Shown here: piece after piece, positions 1 through 12,484 of the stretch | Layout of the letters: each line of letters opens with the position of its first letter | Position numbering within the stretch: the stretch's first letter is position 1 | Source of the DNA: Pieris napi | Taxonomy: Eukaryota > Arthropoda > Insecta > Lepidoptera > Pieridae | Length of the DNA stretch: 64,000 nucleotides | Assembly (NCBI RefSeq): GCF_905475465.1 | Contig: NC_062243.1 | Span: 11,990,267-12,054,266, forward strand | Reading direction: 5' to 3' | Program-made: the position numbers and the translations under genes | Notes under the pieces: generated by a model | The model's database searches: none | Seen by the model: the letters and a program-made list of their open reading frames with translations, nothing else | Told to the model about the DNA's origin: nothing

Positions 1-403
1 GACAAGGTATAGATCGTTGTGATTAATAAATAGGTACTTTCCTATGTCGGTTACGCGGTAAGTGGGTGCTGGGTGGTGAAGGGTGGCGGAAAATAACTGG
101 AATTGTGGATAAATAATGTCTGCATTTATACTTCCTCTAGCTATTGAGCACTGACCGCCCACTTCTTTGCTGTTATTGAATGGAAATACTTGACAGCTCT
201 CTATTAACCTATAATAATATTCTTATTTGCGTATTTCTGTTTCATAGTGACGTAAATGTGACCCGTTTAGAGATAGTTTTAGTATTAAATCTCCTCCAAC
301 GGACCTCAGATTATTAATTGTGTATATAATGCCTGCAATGTATTTATTTACATAATTATTTATAAGACTTAACGCTGATATAATCTTATTTTTTATATCA
401 ATG
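1..403. other. unrecognised AT-rich sequence
   Basis: I see no gene or recognisable repeat here. The short open frames lack any family resemblance. Confidence 0.4.
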
Positions 404-404
404 A

Positions 405-543
405 CGACTTCAAAAAAAGAGCGTACCAATTATTAAAAGGCCGGCAACGCACTCGCGAGCATTCTGGCATTGAAAGTGTCCGTGGGCGGCGGGTATCATT
501 TAACATCAGATGAGTCTCCTGCCCTGTTCTATAAAAAAATACT
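405..543 (+). mobile_element. LINE 3' tail (GGCCGGCAACGC family)
   Basis: 5'-truncated end of a non-LTR retrotransposon. The first bases match the last codons of the reverse-transcriptase ORF seen in longer copies (AAGAGCGTACCAATT), followed by the 3' UTR words GGCCGGCAACGCACT and CATCAGATGAGTCTCCTGCC, then an A-rich end. Other copies are at 5841, 8168, 18625, 20834, 25390, 27142, 44490 and 47740. Repeated 3' truncation points with variable 5' ends are typical of target-primed reverse transcription. Confidence 0.75.
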
Positions 544-604
544 ATAAAATACCGAAACCAAATGTGACTTTCTTCCACCGAGTTGTGAAAGGTTTTATTA
601 CCAA

Positions 605-1028
605 CTAGCTGGCCTGGCGAACATCGTTTCGTGTAACAGTCGATTCTTTATTTTTTTTTAATACTTATTCTGCTATTCGGGACACCGGTCTAGATTAGAT
701 ATAAAAAAGAAAGTTGATAAGACAACAAATACATTATGTCAAAAAATAAAAATTTACTTTCCCGGGACCCCTCCACTAACACTTGAACTTTATGATATGG
801 TATTAAAGTTCAAATTGACTTTTAAGTATTATTACGAATATTATGTATGTTAATATAGAAAAGTGTTTTTTTAGACTTTTTCACTCAATTTTTTTAATTT
901 TTCTCTCCGTAAGAACCATCCTCGTACTTCAAAGAATATTATAAAAAAAAAAATTGGCCAAATCGGTCAAGCCGTTTTCATGTTATGTCGTGACAACGGA
1001 AAACGGGTTTCATTTTTATACATATAGA
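605..1028 (-). mobile_element. non-autonomous Helitron
   Basis: On the minus strand it begins TCTATATGTATAAAAATGAA, continues with the ACCCGTTTTCCGTTGTCACGAC block shared with the Helitron at 31249, and ends ...CCAGCTAG next to a T. TC at the 5' end and CTAG at the 3' end, with A/T flanks and no terminal inverted repeats, fit Helitrons. The last bases resemble the 3' ends at 5993 and 52670, while the 5' end resembles 31249, so it combines termini of two subfamilies. No coding capacity is visible. Confidence 0.7.
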
Positions 1029-3041
1029 TAAAAATTAAATTACTTCAAACAATAGTTCATATTCTAGTTGCATCTTTCAATAATATAGCGTCCTGAAATG
1101 TAATAGATCTTACGGTAAATTCGATTGCTCGCAGATAAATGAATAATTCCATGAAGTAGAGAGAATTGAATGTCGTAGATTTAATTGAATTGGCTCATTT
1201 TGTGCAACTGTCGGATTCGACTAGGTTTCTACAATTGATGAAAATTGTGCTTGACGTAACAAATATTTATAATTAAGAGTTATTTTTGAAGTGATTCAAT
1301 TTTGAGAAATGCTATCATTTTCCGGAATTTTCACGTATTAAGATTTTTAATTTTTGAAGAAGGAAATGGATGTGGGTATAATGGTTGTTATTTATGCAGA
1401 TTTCAGGTCAGAATTGAGAGCAGTATTGTACTCGCGACACGATCTCGGGCGCGCGGCCGTCTCGATTCGCGTCCTCTAAAGGAGGTGTTTCAAATGAGGC
1501 GACAAGCGTAGCGATTTTGTAATTCCAAATTTAAATTCGAGTTCATTGACAGCTTTTCTCGGAACTTCAGCATTATAAGTTGTAACAAAAACCATAGACT
1601 AAAAATAAGTAATAAGTTCTGTTTACCTATTAGTATCAATAAACCGTACAGTCTATATTAAACAAGCATATCAAATATGCAAGCTGTTATGGTATTGATT
1701 TGGATTTGAAATAGAAACAACTGTTTTGACTTTGACAGAAATAAAACTAACTCTTTGAGAAGAAATAATATTTTTGAAACTTTTATTCATGCATTAATAA
1801 TTTAATCGGAAAGTTTTTTAGAAATATATATTTTTACAATGACTCTTTTAGAAAAAATATATCATAACTAATATAACTTTTATTCAATTCATACAATAAT
1901 AATTTCAATTCGATTTTCAGAAATCTTTATTTTTAGAAACACAATTTGTTTTATTTTTAAGACAATTATGTACCTGTCATAAACATACTTTTTAATCCAT
2001 CCAAATCTCAACCCGCTCTCAATGTTAAACGTGTGCACAGCCTAAGTTGTAGCCCTGAACTGATGCACTCAGCGAAATGTCACTAGAACATTTTAACTAC
2101 ACAATCTACCAACTTTCCAGAACATGATTTGCAGTTTTCTCACTTCTGCAGTTGAAGACATAGAAATTTCTTAGAACTGAGAGGATAAATATCATTGATA
2201 CACGCTTTTGTGTTTAGGCTACTCACTTCACGAAATATATGTTTCTAGTTGTACAAGATAATTCATTTGCTAATCTTTAAATTAAGACTAATTGGTACAT
2301 TTAGAATAAAGTTATTCAGCGCAGTTATGGCAGTTAAATGCTAGAATTTATAGTCAACGAAAGCATTTGAAAGTCTAGATTGTGGACACAAAGGAAAACA
2401 CATTACTAATCGTATTCTAAGAAGTTTGCGTTTGTACAGTAATGAGAACTTAGCTGCGCTATTGAAAAGTTTCGCGCAAACTTCGCGATTAAAGTAATTG
2501 TTCATGGGTACTGGACTTTAGTGCTAGTAAAATTGACTATTTGCGTTTAGTCGACAATTTTAATGGCTTTCCTACAAAACAAGCAACAATTACGCAATGT
2601 TATTATTATCCGTTGACATCGACATGAAGACATTGAAATCTCTCTAACAGACGTGAGTATATACATCACAAAATAATTTTCGCGAATTTATGACCACAAT
2701 AATTTTCTGCAGCTGAGAGCGTTGCCTATTTTAAATAGTTGGTTAATGGGTACGTCCTTAATTAGAAACTGTACGAATAGAAATGAAGGCTTCTCTTCTG
2801 ATTTAATGAAGGGGCAATCGCGTGATCCCTTTCGCACAGGTTTGGCCCCGCCCACCGGGCGGTAAAAATCAATAACATAGTACAAAATTGCGTTGGGTGT
2901 CCTACCTCGCTGACGTCGTCCGTGTAAGGGTCAGTTACGACATCGACAGATTTTACAAGAAATCAAAGCAATTGAACGCGTTCTCCAACTTCCAACAATA
3001 TATTATCATATACCATACATCGATCTACGTGTTTTTATTAC
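1029..3041. other. unrecognised sequence with a CpG-rich patch
   Basis: Mostly unique-looking AT-rich sequence. A short CpG-dense patch at about 1429-1475 stands out against the background, but the frame over it (1302-1511) has no recognisable domain. I see no gene. Confidence 0.4.
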
Positions 3042-3388
3042 CAGCCTTGCGATTCTGTAACTCACTTTTCGAACTCACACAGCGGTTTTCGGATCGCCGG
3101 TCGCTCTCAAATCAGTCGTGAAGCAGTCATTTTATGATTTGGCATTCTGATAAACAATAAACTACAAGCTAGTATTGTCTTTGATTAACATAACCCTTAC
3201 ACATTTAAAGAAAAACGCTTTTTACATAACTTTAATCCGGTAAAAAGCGTTTTTCTTTAAACTACAAGCTTCCACCTTTTCAGAATGCCAAATCATAAAA
3301 TGACTGCTTCACGACTGATTTGAGAGCGACCGGCGATCCGAAAACCGCTGTGTGAGTTCGAAAAGTGAGTTACAGAATCGCAAGGCTG
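3042..3388. repeat. foldback element with perfect 109-bp arms
   Basis: Positions 3042-3150 and 3280-3388 are exact reverse complements. They start CAGCCTTGCGATTCTGTAAC on each outer edge. The 129-bp spacer holds a second hairpin: a block ending in AAAGAAAAACGCTTTTT is mirrored by AAAAAGCGTTTTTCTTT around 3206-3260. A 12-bp direct repeat (AAACTACAAGCT) lies near 3159 and 3259. A diverged single arm occurs at 32604-32710. This looks like a non-autonomous DNA element; I could not identify a target-site duplication or superfamily. Confidence 0.8.
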
Positions 3389-4845
3389 AGCTGTGGTAGT
3401 CATTCACGTACAATTTGTCTCACATTCGCTTAGAGCCGAGAAGCAATTCCCACTTCTACCTGTACGAGTACCATTAGTGGGTCGGATTTGGAGGCTTTCG
3501 CAATTTTACCTGTTGTTTTTTTGTTAAACAATATTATTTGATTATACAAAAATTAAAAGTGGGTCCGAAGTAAATGAAGTGCTTCGAAGTTCTTGTAATC
3601 ACTTAGCTATTGCCGTGGGAAATCTAATTTTTTGCATTAATAGCGATCGGACAATTGCCGAATGTTCTCAGCGCACCTGCAATTACAATTTTCGTCATTA
3701 ACAATTAGAAGCCGTCTTTGTTTATTAAACGCAAGATTAATTATGATACGAATTTTAAGAATTCGCAACTTTGTCGACTCGATGGTATTCAGAATTTAAT
3801 TTAAAAATTCCGAAGTTTAACGAGACAGGTGAGGCGAACTGGTAAGCGCGTTATGAATTTTCCCTCACTTTAGTTTGGGGAATTTTTACCGCGGACTCCA
3901 GCAACTTTATCGCTTATCTTTCAGGCGTATTCATATACAATATTTTTGAATGTACGTAAATTTTACAGAGTATAATTTCGCGCTCGCCTTTGAGAGCGAT
4001 AAAGTTCTTTGAGTCTTATGTAATGAAAAGATAAAGAGTGGTCGTAGTTTTAATTTGAGTAAGAGTCTCCGTTGAATAAAGGTACAAAAATACGCCATTA
4101 ATTTCTTTCCGTGAAAAAGCTGTGAGAAATTTAAAATAGTGTCGTTGATAAGGTAAAAGAGATGAATTACATTTAGGTCTATTTATATATTCTATGATAT
4201 TAAATGGACACACTGTACTGTTTATATGACTTCCCAGCTTCTTTAAGAAGTTAAAATTTTAAGTTATTAAAAATTACAAAGTTTTGTAAGATGCGATCTC
4301 TATAACAATAATCGTCATATTTCAATTTAGATAAAACCATTAAAATTATACACATAAGACTTTCTTAATTAAACTATTTTAGCCAAAAAACTAACAAACA
4401 GTCAGGGAAATTCTTTAAAAAACATAAGAATTTGAAATCCTTTTCTGGTAAAACATACAAAAATTTAAATAGTATTTTCTGTTGAGTTTCTTGGCCAGTT
4501 TTTTTAGACCACGTTCTTCAAACAGCAAACTGATCGTACTTAGTAATTCTCAGTACTGATTGTGATTAAACTAATAGTTATTAATAATTGGCAAAATATT
4601 GCCAACGTAGTGATCTGCTTTGACAATTAATTTCTTTTGTAAATTGCGCCATCTGTGTTTAGCAGTTGATACATCGGCGTCGTCTATTTCCCTATATTAT
4701 TGAATTCTGTCGACTATTACATAGTACTTACAATTCATACTTCAGTGTTGAATTTTTGTACCGTGCGTTCCAATGAATATTTGTAATTAATGTTCTTTTT
4801 ATTATACAAACATTGCTATTTCTTCAATATATAAATATAATAAAA
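3389..4845. other. unrecognised AT-rich sequence
   Basis: No gene or known repeat seen. The open frame at 4016-4213 (minus) has no recognisable features. Confidence 0.4.
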
Positions 4846-5103
4846 ATAAATCAGTGGCGCTACAACCTTTTTAGGACTGGGCCATAGATTTAAATTTGTC
4901 AATCTAGTAGTAGGTGATCAGGCTCTTGTCAGGCACGCCGTCGACTTTTTGGGTCTAAGGCAAGCCGGTTTCCTTACTAAGTTTTCCTGCACCGATCGAA
5001 TGTTGAATGCGCACATAGAAAGAAAGTCCATTGGTGCAAAGTCGAACCTACGACCTCAGGGATGAGAGTCTCACGCTGAAGCAACTAGGCCGACACTGTT
5101 CGT
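4846..5103 (-). mobile_element. tRNA-derived SINE (family 1)
   Basis: Minus-strand copy of the main SINE family. The tRNA-like head (CCTAGTTGCTTCAGCGTGAG, then a degenerate B box) is at the high-coordinate end. The body words AATGGACTTTCTTTCTATGT and AAACCGGCTTGCCTTAGACC follow, and the tail ends at GGTTGTAGCGCCACTGATTT. The family resembles lepidopteran HaSE/Metulj SINEs and would be mobilised by a LINE in trans. Confidence 0.85.
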
Positions 5104-5221
5104 GCATAGTAGATAATATAATTAACATTAAATCTTAACGACCTTTCATTGACAAATGCCTGATACGATTTGCAACACGACATGTAAAGCTTATTATAAT
5201 AATTGATAATGCGTTGTAACA

Positions 5222-5720
5222 CATTATATGCTTATTTATTTATTTGCTTAACGGTATTCCTACAGCTACTTACGAGTACTATACAATATTCAAAAAATTA
5301 CACTATACACAAAAGCCAAAACGGAATACACATTTAAACATACACAAAGCACAGTTACACCTCTACAAATACAAAAAAAAATACAAAAAATATATGTATT
5401 TATAATAAATTCTTAATTCTAAGATTAATAGTTCATTATAACATATTTAGTATGAAGGAGGAATAACAAAGTCATTCTATCCAATAAAGGATACTAGAGT
5501 TTTTATATAATTTCTTAAGCATTTTTTAGATACATTAAATATATCTATTTGCTGGTATTTTATGTTATAATCTGAAGGTATACGATACATGACTGAGTTA
5601 CGTAAATAGTTTGTATTAGACCGAGGAATTTTAATGTTTTACCTATAATTTTTTTACTGTCTAGCAATCTTTATCAACCAGTCTGTCTCGGCTGGATATT
5701 TATATTCTAATAAAATTGAA
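5222..5720 (-). mobile_element. LINE C-terminal and 3' UTR fragment
   Basis: On the minus strand a broken frame reads residues like YLRNSVMYRIPSDYNI and ends LVSFIG-stop, matching in style the extreme C-terminus of non-LTR reverse transcriptases. It is followed by an A-rich 3' UTR ending in AATAAATAAATAAG at 5222. It is 5'-truncated. The clade assignment is uncertain. Confidence 0.5.
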
Positions 5721-5840
5721 AATAAATTCAGGATTTCAGCATTCTTATGGTGAATTTTAGAAATAGTAGTAGTTTTGTAAGTTACGTAAAAATAAATGAT
5801 GCTCAAATACAACTTTTTGAAACTACATATGTTGGGTAGA

Positions 5841-5953
5841 ATTTAAAAGCCGCACTTGTGAGCCTTCTGGCAACGTGAGTGTCCATGGGCGGCGGTATCA
5901 CTTAACATCAGGTGAGCCTCCTGCCCGCTAGCCCCCTATTACATTAAAAAAAC
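5841..5953 (+). mobile_element. LINE 3' tail (GGCCGGCAACGC family)
   Basis: Short truncated copy: AAAGCCGCACTTGTGAGCCT, then GGGCGGCGGTATCACTTAAC and CATCAGGTGAGCCTCCTGCC, with an A-rich end. Confidence 0.75.
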
Positions 5954-5992
5954 AAAGACTGTATTAAGTTTACTTATGTATTCTATATATTA

Positions 5993-6325
5993 CTAGCTGA
6001 CCCGGAAAACGTTGTTTTGCCATGTACCTATATTATTTCTAGGAAACATGTTTTTAGTTTAATAAAAATAACTATCTACAATAAAAAATAGGGGTTGATC
6101 GTAAAGGGGTGAAAATTAGAGGTTGTATGAATTTTTGTATGTTGTATCATTAAAAAAAATGGGGTGGACACCCCTTATCACTTAGAGGTTTGAAAGATAG
6201 ATAGTAGCTGATTCTCAGACTTACTGAATATAAATATAAAATTTCATAAGAATCGGCCTAGCTGTTTCGGAGGAGTATAGGATCGAACATTGTGTCACGG
6301 AAATTTTATATAATATATTACTTAG
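5993..6325 (-). mobile_element. decayed Helitron
   Basis: Minus orientation. The 3' end GGGTCAGCTAG is at 5993, and the 5' end lies near 6325, where the TC start is blurred. The interior words match the copy at 52670: TTTTGCCATGTA, AAAAATAGGGGTTG, and the block before GAATTTTATAT. No ORF; non-autonomous. Confidence 0.65.
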
Positions 6326-7113
6326 AGATATTAAATAAAGACTTGTAATCTCCACATAGAGCCCTTGCCAATCGCTTACTTGTAGCTCGCGGAAATGCTC
6401 CATGGCGCCTTTCTTTTCTTTCTTTTAATATAATATATGACCGCACCAGTATATATGTATATATAATATACACCCATTAATATTATCAGTTAGGCAAATT
6501 AAATAAATTCTACGATATAGACGCAGAAATATGTCTCCATAACGGATGTCACACATGGTCACGTTATAAATACCATTGCAGTGACGCCCCAGTATAATTC
6601 AATAAAATGTATTTTCTCTTAATTGATACTCACGATCTATAATAATTACGAAAACAGGTGTTTTACGACATGAAGCTTTATTTTGCCTTAAGTGAAAACA
6701 ATGTAATTTTCATTCATAATTGGACCGTTTAAGTTTAAACAGAACATAACGAAAGCTAACGGATATAATGACTACTTAGCATGCATCCACTTAGTTTTTA
6801 TGAGCTTTTAATTATGGAGTTTTTGTTTAAAGGGCATTTTAATAATGTTGCCCGTGACATTGTTTAGATTATCAAGTATAGAATATAAATTAATATTTGT
6901 TGGGCGAGTTGCTGTAATGAACTTAGATATCTAAATGTTTATTTTGCTGAACGTAAACGCATCATATTTATGTTATAGCAAGAGTAGATGCCAACAACTT
7001 TATTAAGATAAAAATAAAACTTTTGGGTGGACCGTTTAAGGTAATAAATAATATTTACGATTCAAAATAGTTAGTAACATGGGAGTAACTTCTTTTTCAT
7101 TGTTCCACTTTAG
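6326..7113. other. unrecognised AT-rich sequence
   Basis: No gene or recognisable repeat found. Confidence 0.4.
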
Positions 7114-7232
7114 GGTTGTCTGGAAGAAATCGCTTGTTAGCGATAAGGTCGCCCATTGCCTTATAACTTTTGTAACCTGCTTTTTTATTGTTATGTTTTT
7201 GATTAAGGTAATAAAGTATAAATAAATAACTT
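7114..7232 (+). mobile_element. LINE 3' UTR fragment (GCCTTATAACTTTTGTAACC type)
   Basis: Contains GGTTGTCTGGAAGAAATCGC, a short hairpin around TTGTTAGCGATAAGG, and an AATAAATAA end. The same 3' UTR is present in reverse at 24592-24865 and 25905-26165. The truncated 5' end and A-rich 3' end fit a non-LTR retrotransposon tail. Confidence 0.6.
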
Positions 7233-8167
7233 CCATAGGTTCTATATTCTTAGTTTATTGGTATTTTTATATCGTATGATATTTCGGAAATCATTTTATC
7301 TGCTGTCATGTATGATAAAAATAACATTTGGGTTGATTGCCCCAACCTTTTATCAAAATTTAAATTTCCTTCCTTTCCGAAGAACGTGTTTTGGTTAAAT
7401 CTCACCGATGACCAGATTGCGCATTCTGATACATGACTTAGGTCTGCATATATTTGCTCCCCTCACACTTTAAAATGGATTTTCGTTTAGTTTCTGTAAT
7501 TTTAATTGTTTTGTTTAATATTTGTATTATCTCCTGTATGCCATGTTTGCCTATAAGTGCTTGTCACATAAATTATTGCATATTGTAGTTCTCTTACCAA
7601 TGTATCAGTGTCGAGCGTTGGCAAAAATTTATCAAGAAAAAAAAAAATATCTTTTTTGCTTCCGTGAAACAGTTTTAGAATACATCCAATATTCTATATT
7701 TTTATTCGCACTTTTACTGTAATGATCTATCTGTTAAACACACACTTTTTAAGCAGACACCATGCGTATTAAAACGTCAAAAAGTAAGGTTGTATATCTG
7801 AAGCTACTTAAAATAAATTCCTAACTCATCAGTGATACGCCTATCAACTTATATGAATCAGTACGAAAACGACGTCGATTTATTTAATATACTTGAATAT
7901 TGTAACCTATTTATTCCGCGAAGCATTTAGATCGTGCGATTCAGTCAACAACTCTGGACAGACATCTGGCAGATGACAATCAAAGGTGTTATGAATTCCA
8001 TCTTAAAATAAATTTTTGTCAAGCCAAGTCGTACAGTGACGGCCGTACTCAGAGTACCTAGATATGTTATGTTAATCGTCACCTAAGCTTAAACTTCTTA
8101 GCGGATATAGGACGTTGTTAAGCAAAGAACTGTGGAGTTATAATTCACATCTAATTAAGAAGTAAAG
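7233..8167. other. unrecognised AT-rich sequence
   Basis: Nothing recognisable. The frame 7522-7722 is AT-rich and lacks family features. Confidence 0.4.
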
Positions 8168-8280
8168 TTTTTATAGAACAAGTGGAAAACGCGCCGAAGG
8201 CTCACCTGATGTTAAGTGATACCGCCGCCCATGGACACTCTCAATGCTAGAGGGCTCGCAAGTGCGTTGCCCTTTAAAAG
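8168..8280 (-). mobile_element. LINE 3' tail (GGCCGGCAACGC family)
   Basis: Minus-strand tail: TTTTTATAGAACAAGTGG at the 3' end, then GGCTCACCTGATGTTAAGTG and ATACCGCCGCCCATGGACAC. Confidence 0.75.
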
Positions 8281-8761
8281 ATATATTTCATAATTCGTAT
8301 GTGTGCACTAAATAAGTTGACCATTAATTTAAAAAAATCTTTAAGAACATTTGCTATATTAACTTCCGAAACAATTTAAAAAATACTTAATTGGACTTTG
8401 TACTCTGGTGATTGCCGAAAAAGGTTCGCAAGAAACTGATTTTAAAAAACGAGACTTAGCTTTAAGTGTGACTTCCGTAATATGTCATTTGTATTTGACA
8501 TTTGGGAGTCGTACTTAACGCTTATCGACTCTGAATCTTACCCTTAGGTACATGATTGATAATTATCAATCTTAAAAATTATCGATGCTTTTAGTGTATT
8601 TGTATTGTCGTAGATTTGGAAGATTTTAAATAGTTACGCAATACTAAAATATATCATATTATATCGCAAATAATTTTATATAATATAAGAAAGAAATATA
8701 ATCATAATATTAAAATAATATTCGTTATGAAACCTTTCGCAATATTAAAACATTGTGGTTT

Positions 8762-8896
8762 ATGATCTGTGGCGAGCGCGTCATCAAGCGTCACGCGGCA
8801 CGCACCAGCCGCGCCCGCGCATCTTGCGTCGTTCCACCGCGTGATCATTTCGATAAGCGTTGCCTGACGCAATACGTTAGTTTTTCATACGATTAA
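8762..8896 (+). other. CpG-rich patch with a 44-codon Arg-rich frame
   Basis: About 100 bases (8770-8873) are far richer in C, G and CpG than anything nearby. They lie inside an ATG-initiated 44-codon frame with many Arg and Ala residues. It could be a promoter-proximal or first-exon remnant, a regulatory element, or chance. I recognise no protein family, and no splice partner was found. Confidence 0.25.
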
Positions 8897-10202
8897 TTTA
8901 CAAAACGGAACTGTCAAATTATTGTTAGGAAGTGACTTTTTAAGTCAGGTCATTAACCTTCGTATATAATTTACATAATCTGTGTAACAGTATTGCTATA
9001 TTAAAAAATTAGAAGAATTTCTTAAATCACGACAAGTAAAAACCACAATAAATCCTTTACACGATCAGCTCTAGTATTTCTTTATAGTTATTTATTGTAA
9101 TATATTTAAATAAATTAATCTTACTAGGTAGAGAATGTAACAATAAACCCGGCACCACGACACATCGGTATTTGAAATATCCAATTAGCTGTAAATAGTT
9201 CAATGAAAAAGACAAATGCCAGTATTCATGCGTAAAATCTTTTGAAATGTTCGGATATACTTTAAATTTATTTTTCCGACGTCTGCGTCAGATTGCTGGC
9301 TAATATAGGAGTCATGTGATTTCTCTTGTTATATTCTTAACAGAACTAAAATAGATTGGCGGAGTTGATGGTAATTTCAAATATAGAATTTAACTTTTGG
9401 AATGATAATTGTTACTTAACCGGAGATAAGAGGTCATTGACATTATGAAGTCAACAACCTTATTACGTTTATAGTATCGTATTAATCGTTGAGATGCAAT
9501 GAATGTTTAAATTATACGTGGTCATTAATATTAAGTCTAATACAGGCATTTTTATTTTTATTATAGAAATTTTAAAGAACATCAATTTATCCTTATACCA
9601 TTACTCTTTATAGAAGTTTAGTTTTTATTTAACATAAAGTCAAGATGTTAGATGATATATAGGCATGAAGACTAATTTATATATATGTGTTATTATGTAG
9701 GTTATGACACAAAATCAATGCTTTAGAAACCAAAATATTTTGGTTTATTTTCATTTTCATGGTGACTTATGGTAATAACAGATTTTCCCAACCTTTTTCA
9801 AGCACCAGTCTCTCACAATAATAGATATCATTAAGTTTATTGTCAATAAACTTGACAAAAGAAAGACCTTAATGTACCACTTTATTTGCAATTAAACGAT
9901 TTTATTATTAAAAAATAATAATAATGATAATAATTTGAATGATGGATTCATTCAAAATATTTTTCAACTTCATTACATCTGACCTAATAAATTAGTATTC
10001 TGTGATTCAGCATAATAACTCTAATTTCTAATTATCAACACTATAGCAGATACGAAAGCGATTTTTTTCTTGTACCTATTTGAAGAATTACATTGGTAAA
10101 TATTAATTATATTAATTTCATCTAGATTAATAAGTTAGTAAGGGTGTTTTAAACTTCTTGTTCATTTATTTAAAAAAACTTGCAAATGGGCTCGTCTTTT
10201 AA
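8897..10202. other. unrecognised AT-rich sequence
   Basis: No gene or known repeat seen. Confidence 0.4.
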
Positions 10203-10458
10203 TAATATAATCAGTGGCGCTACAACCTCTTTAGGTCAGGGCCTCAGATTTCTAAATCTGTTTCATTATAATTTTTCAATCTAATACGCAAGTAGGTGAT
10301 CAGCTGTTATAAGGCACGCCCTCGACTTTTCCTTCACCGTTCGAGCGAATTTTAAATGAGCACATAGAAAGAAAGTCCAATGGTGCACAGCCGGGGATCG
10401 AACCTACGACCTCAGAGATGAGGGTCGCACGCTGAAGTTACTAGGCCAACACTGCTCA
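10203..10458 (-). mobile_element. tRNA-derived SINE (family 1)
   Basis: Minus-strand copy with tail TCAGTGGCGCTACAACC at the low end, B-box complement GGGGATCGAACCTACGACCT and head GAAGTTACTAGGCCAACACT. Internal deletions shorten the body. Confidence 0.85.
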
Positions 10459-12315
10459 CAACCGCTCACGTCTTTTAATAGTTACATAATTAATAAAAAG
10501 TCCCCATAACCGAGGAGCATGCATTGTCATGTCAGGACCGTAGCAAGTAGCGACTAGATTCGAGAAATGGCGTAAATATATAAATAAAAAGATGACTAAT
10601 AAAATCTTTAGTCACACTCTAAAACAATTATATTGAGAATTGAGAAGAATTCCATACTCTAAAACTGTTGAGATTCCTCTCCATTGGATTGTGTGATAAA
10701 TGAGTCTATCGGGAAACGCCTTAGTACGCTCATCATGACAGGTTATAAATGAGTTTTATATTGTCTATCACTAAGCCTATCACCCTGATAACCGAGCAAT
10801 GAAACGCCGTTGTTTCATTCATTTTGCGGCTAGACCAAGTTGGACAACTGTTTGAAATGCTTGGCAAATGTCCAGGACTATAAATTAACGAGTTTTTTTT
10901 TTCTTTTCAGGTAAATCACCTAAAGATATCCAGCAACAGCGATTGTCTTCGAAGGAGCTGTATATTTATTTATAACGATTAATAAATACTACGTTTTAAC
11001 GGTGAATGTCTAGTTGATACATTTGTTTGTAAAACTAATTAAAGTAATTATTAAATGTACTAGTTTTGACTGAATTCATTCCTTTATATGTAGGTAACCG
11101 TAATAATAATAAATATAGTAGGTAGGTAATAGAACCACCACTGTTATTGTTCAAAATCCTACTTAGATTGCTAATAAATTTTAAGTAGGCGTAGAAAAAT
11201 ATTTTGTTGGAATTCTTCGCCACTCGATTGCTTATAAAAAACACATCTTAGCTTAATTAAAACAAATGCAGTGTTTAGTTAAGAGAATGCCAGATGTATC
11301 ACCAGAATATTACAATTTTATTTCTATCAACAAATATCCATCACATCGAATATAATTTTTAATAAAAAAATCTAGTCAATCAAAATGATATGATTAAAAT
11401 ATTACGTAAGGTTTTAAAATCGAATTCGTAATTAAAATTGTGCAAGGTGCATACTTTAATATAACGAAGGTAGGAACTTTGGTAGCTGAAGTGGTTTTGG
11501 CAGGCGATCCGATGTTCGCTTTAATCACACTACAACTTAACCAGGTTTCTGGCAAACTTGTAATGAGTCCGAGCGATGAGCCGTAACATCATTTTCACAA
11601 GTTTCATAATTTTTAAACGGCACTTATTGGATTGAGCACACTTGAACACCTTGATGAAATTCATATTAAATTTTCGGGAAAAACTTCGCTGTTTCGACAA
11701 CAAGTTATGATCAAAATTTTTTACTAATACGAAAGGAATATGTATCACATTTAGAATTTTCATTGATATATTTCTGCTGGTTTGAGAACACATAGACTTG
11801 GTGTGTAGCTTATTTAAAAGGTAGTTTGATTGCCGTCATTGTTTTATGATTAATAGGAAAAAAAACACTATCAGAAATAGACCTTAATTACATGTAAGCC
11901 AATTTAAATGAAACAAATGAATAATATCAATAGTAGTCAGATAACAAAAGTTTTTACTAGGATTTTAAATATCACATTGGATCGTTCATTTAGTTACGAA
12001 CTTATAAAACACAATCAGTACGACAGAAACAAAACTACTTATAAAATATATTCATCGTACAATAATACACTGCCTTAAAATATTCGTAATTCTAGGCCTA
12101 TGTGCGATTTATAGTAATAAAGTGGAACTGTCGATAGCAAGTGGCGACAGTCCGATCGTAGATTGATTCGTTGATTGAAGAGTTCCATTCGTTTTGGAAC
12201 AAACCGTTAGCGATATTATCGGACTGTATTTCAACTATTTGCTACCTTGTGTTTTGTTTCTAGAATCTAAATTTGAAATGTGTTATTTTCTTGTCTCTCT
12301 ATTGTAATACAATGA
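10459..12315. other. unrecognised AT-rich sequence
   Basis: No gene recognised. The 87-codon frame at 11530-11793 (minus) is Lys/Arg-rich, but I see no domain, splice context or homologue to support it. An imperfect hairpin with 10 paired bases (ACAGTCCGAT / ATCGGACTGT) lies at about 12147-12228 in the next repeat-free stretch. Confidence 0.35.
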
Positions 12316-12405
12316 GAAAATGCTGCCAGAATTAAAGGATGCCACAGGGATCAAACTTTAAATTTATTTTAGATTTCTATTAATTCATTTTTAATTGTTT
12401 TTATG
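12316..12405 (+). repeat. copy of a three-member repeat (CTGCCAG...CCACAGGGA)
   Basis: Shares GCTGCCAG(a/c), GCCACAGGGA(c/t)CAA(a/g)CTTT and AAATTTRTTTTA with 15044-15135 and 31802-31895, all in the same orientation. Probably the 3' end of an interspersed element of unknown class. Confidence 0.45.
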
Positions 12406-12484
12406 TAGGTAACATTTGTTAAGAATTTAATAATGACTTGAATAAAGTAAAATAAAATAGCCTTTTCAGTATTACACTACACTA

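Noticed and set aside
1302..1511. 69-codon frame across the CpG-rich patch
   Set aside because: No protein family resemblance and no clear gene context.
11530..11793. 87-codon basic open frame, minus strand
   Set aside because: No recognisable domain, no splice or conservation evidence; basic composition is common in AT-rich noise.
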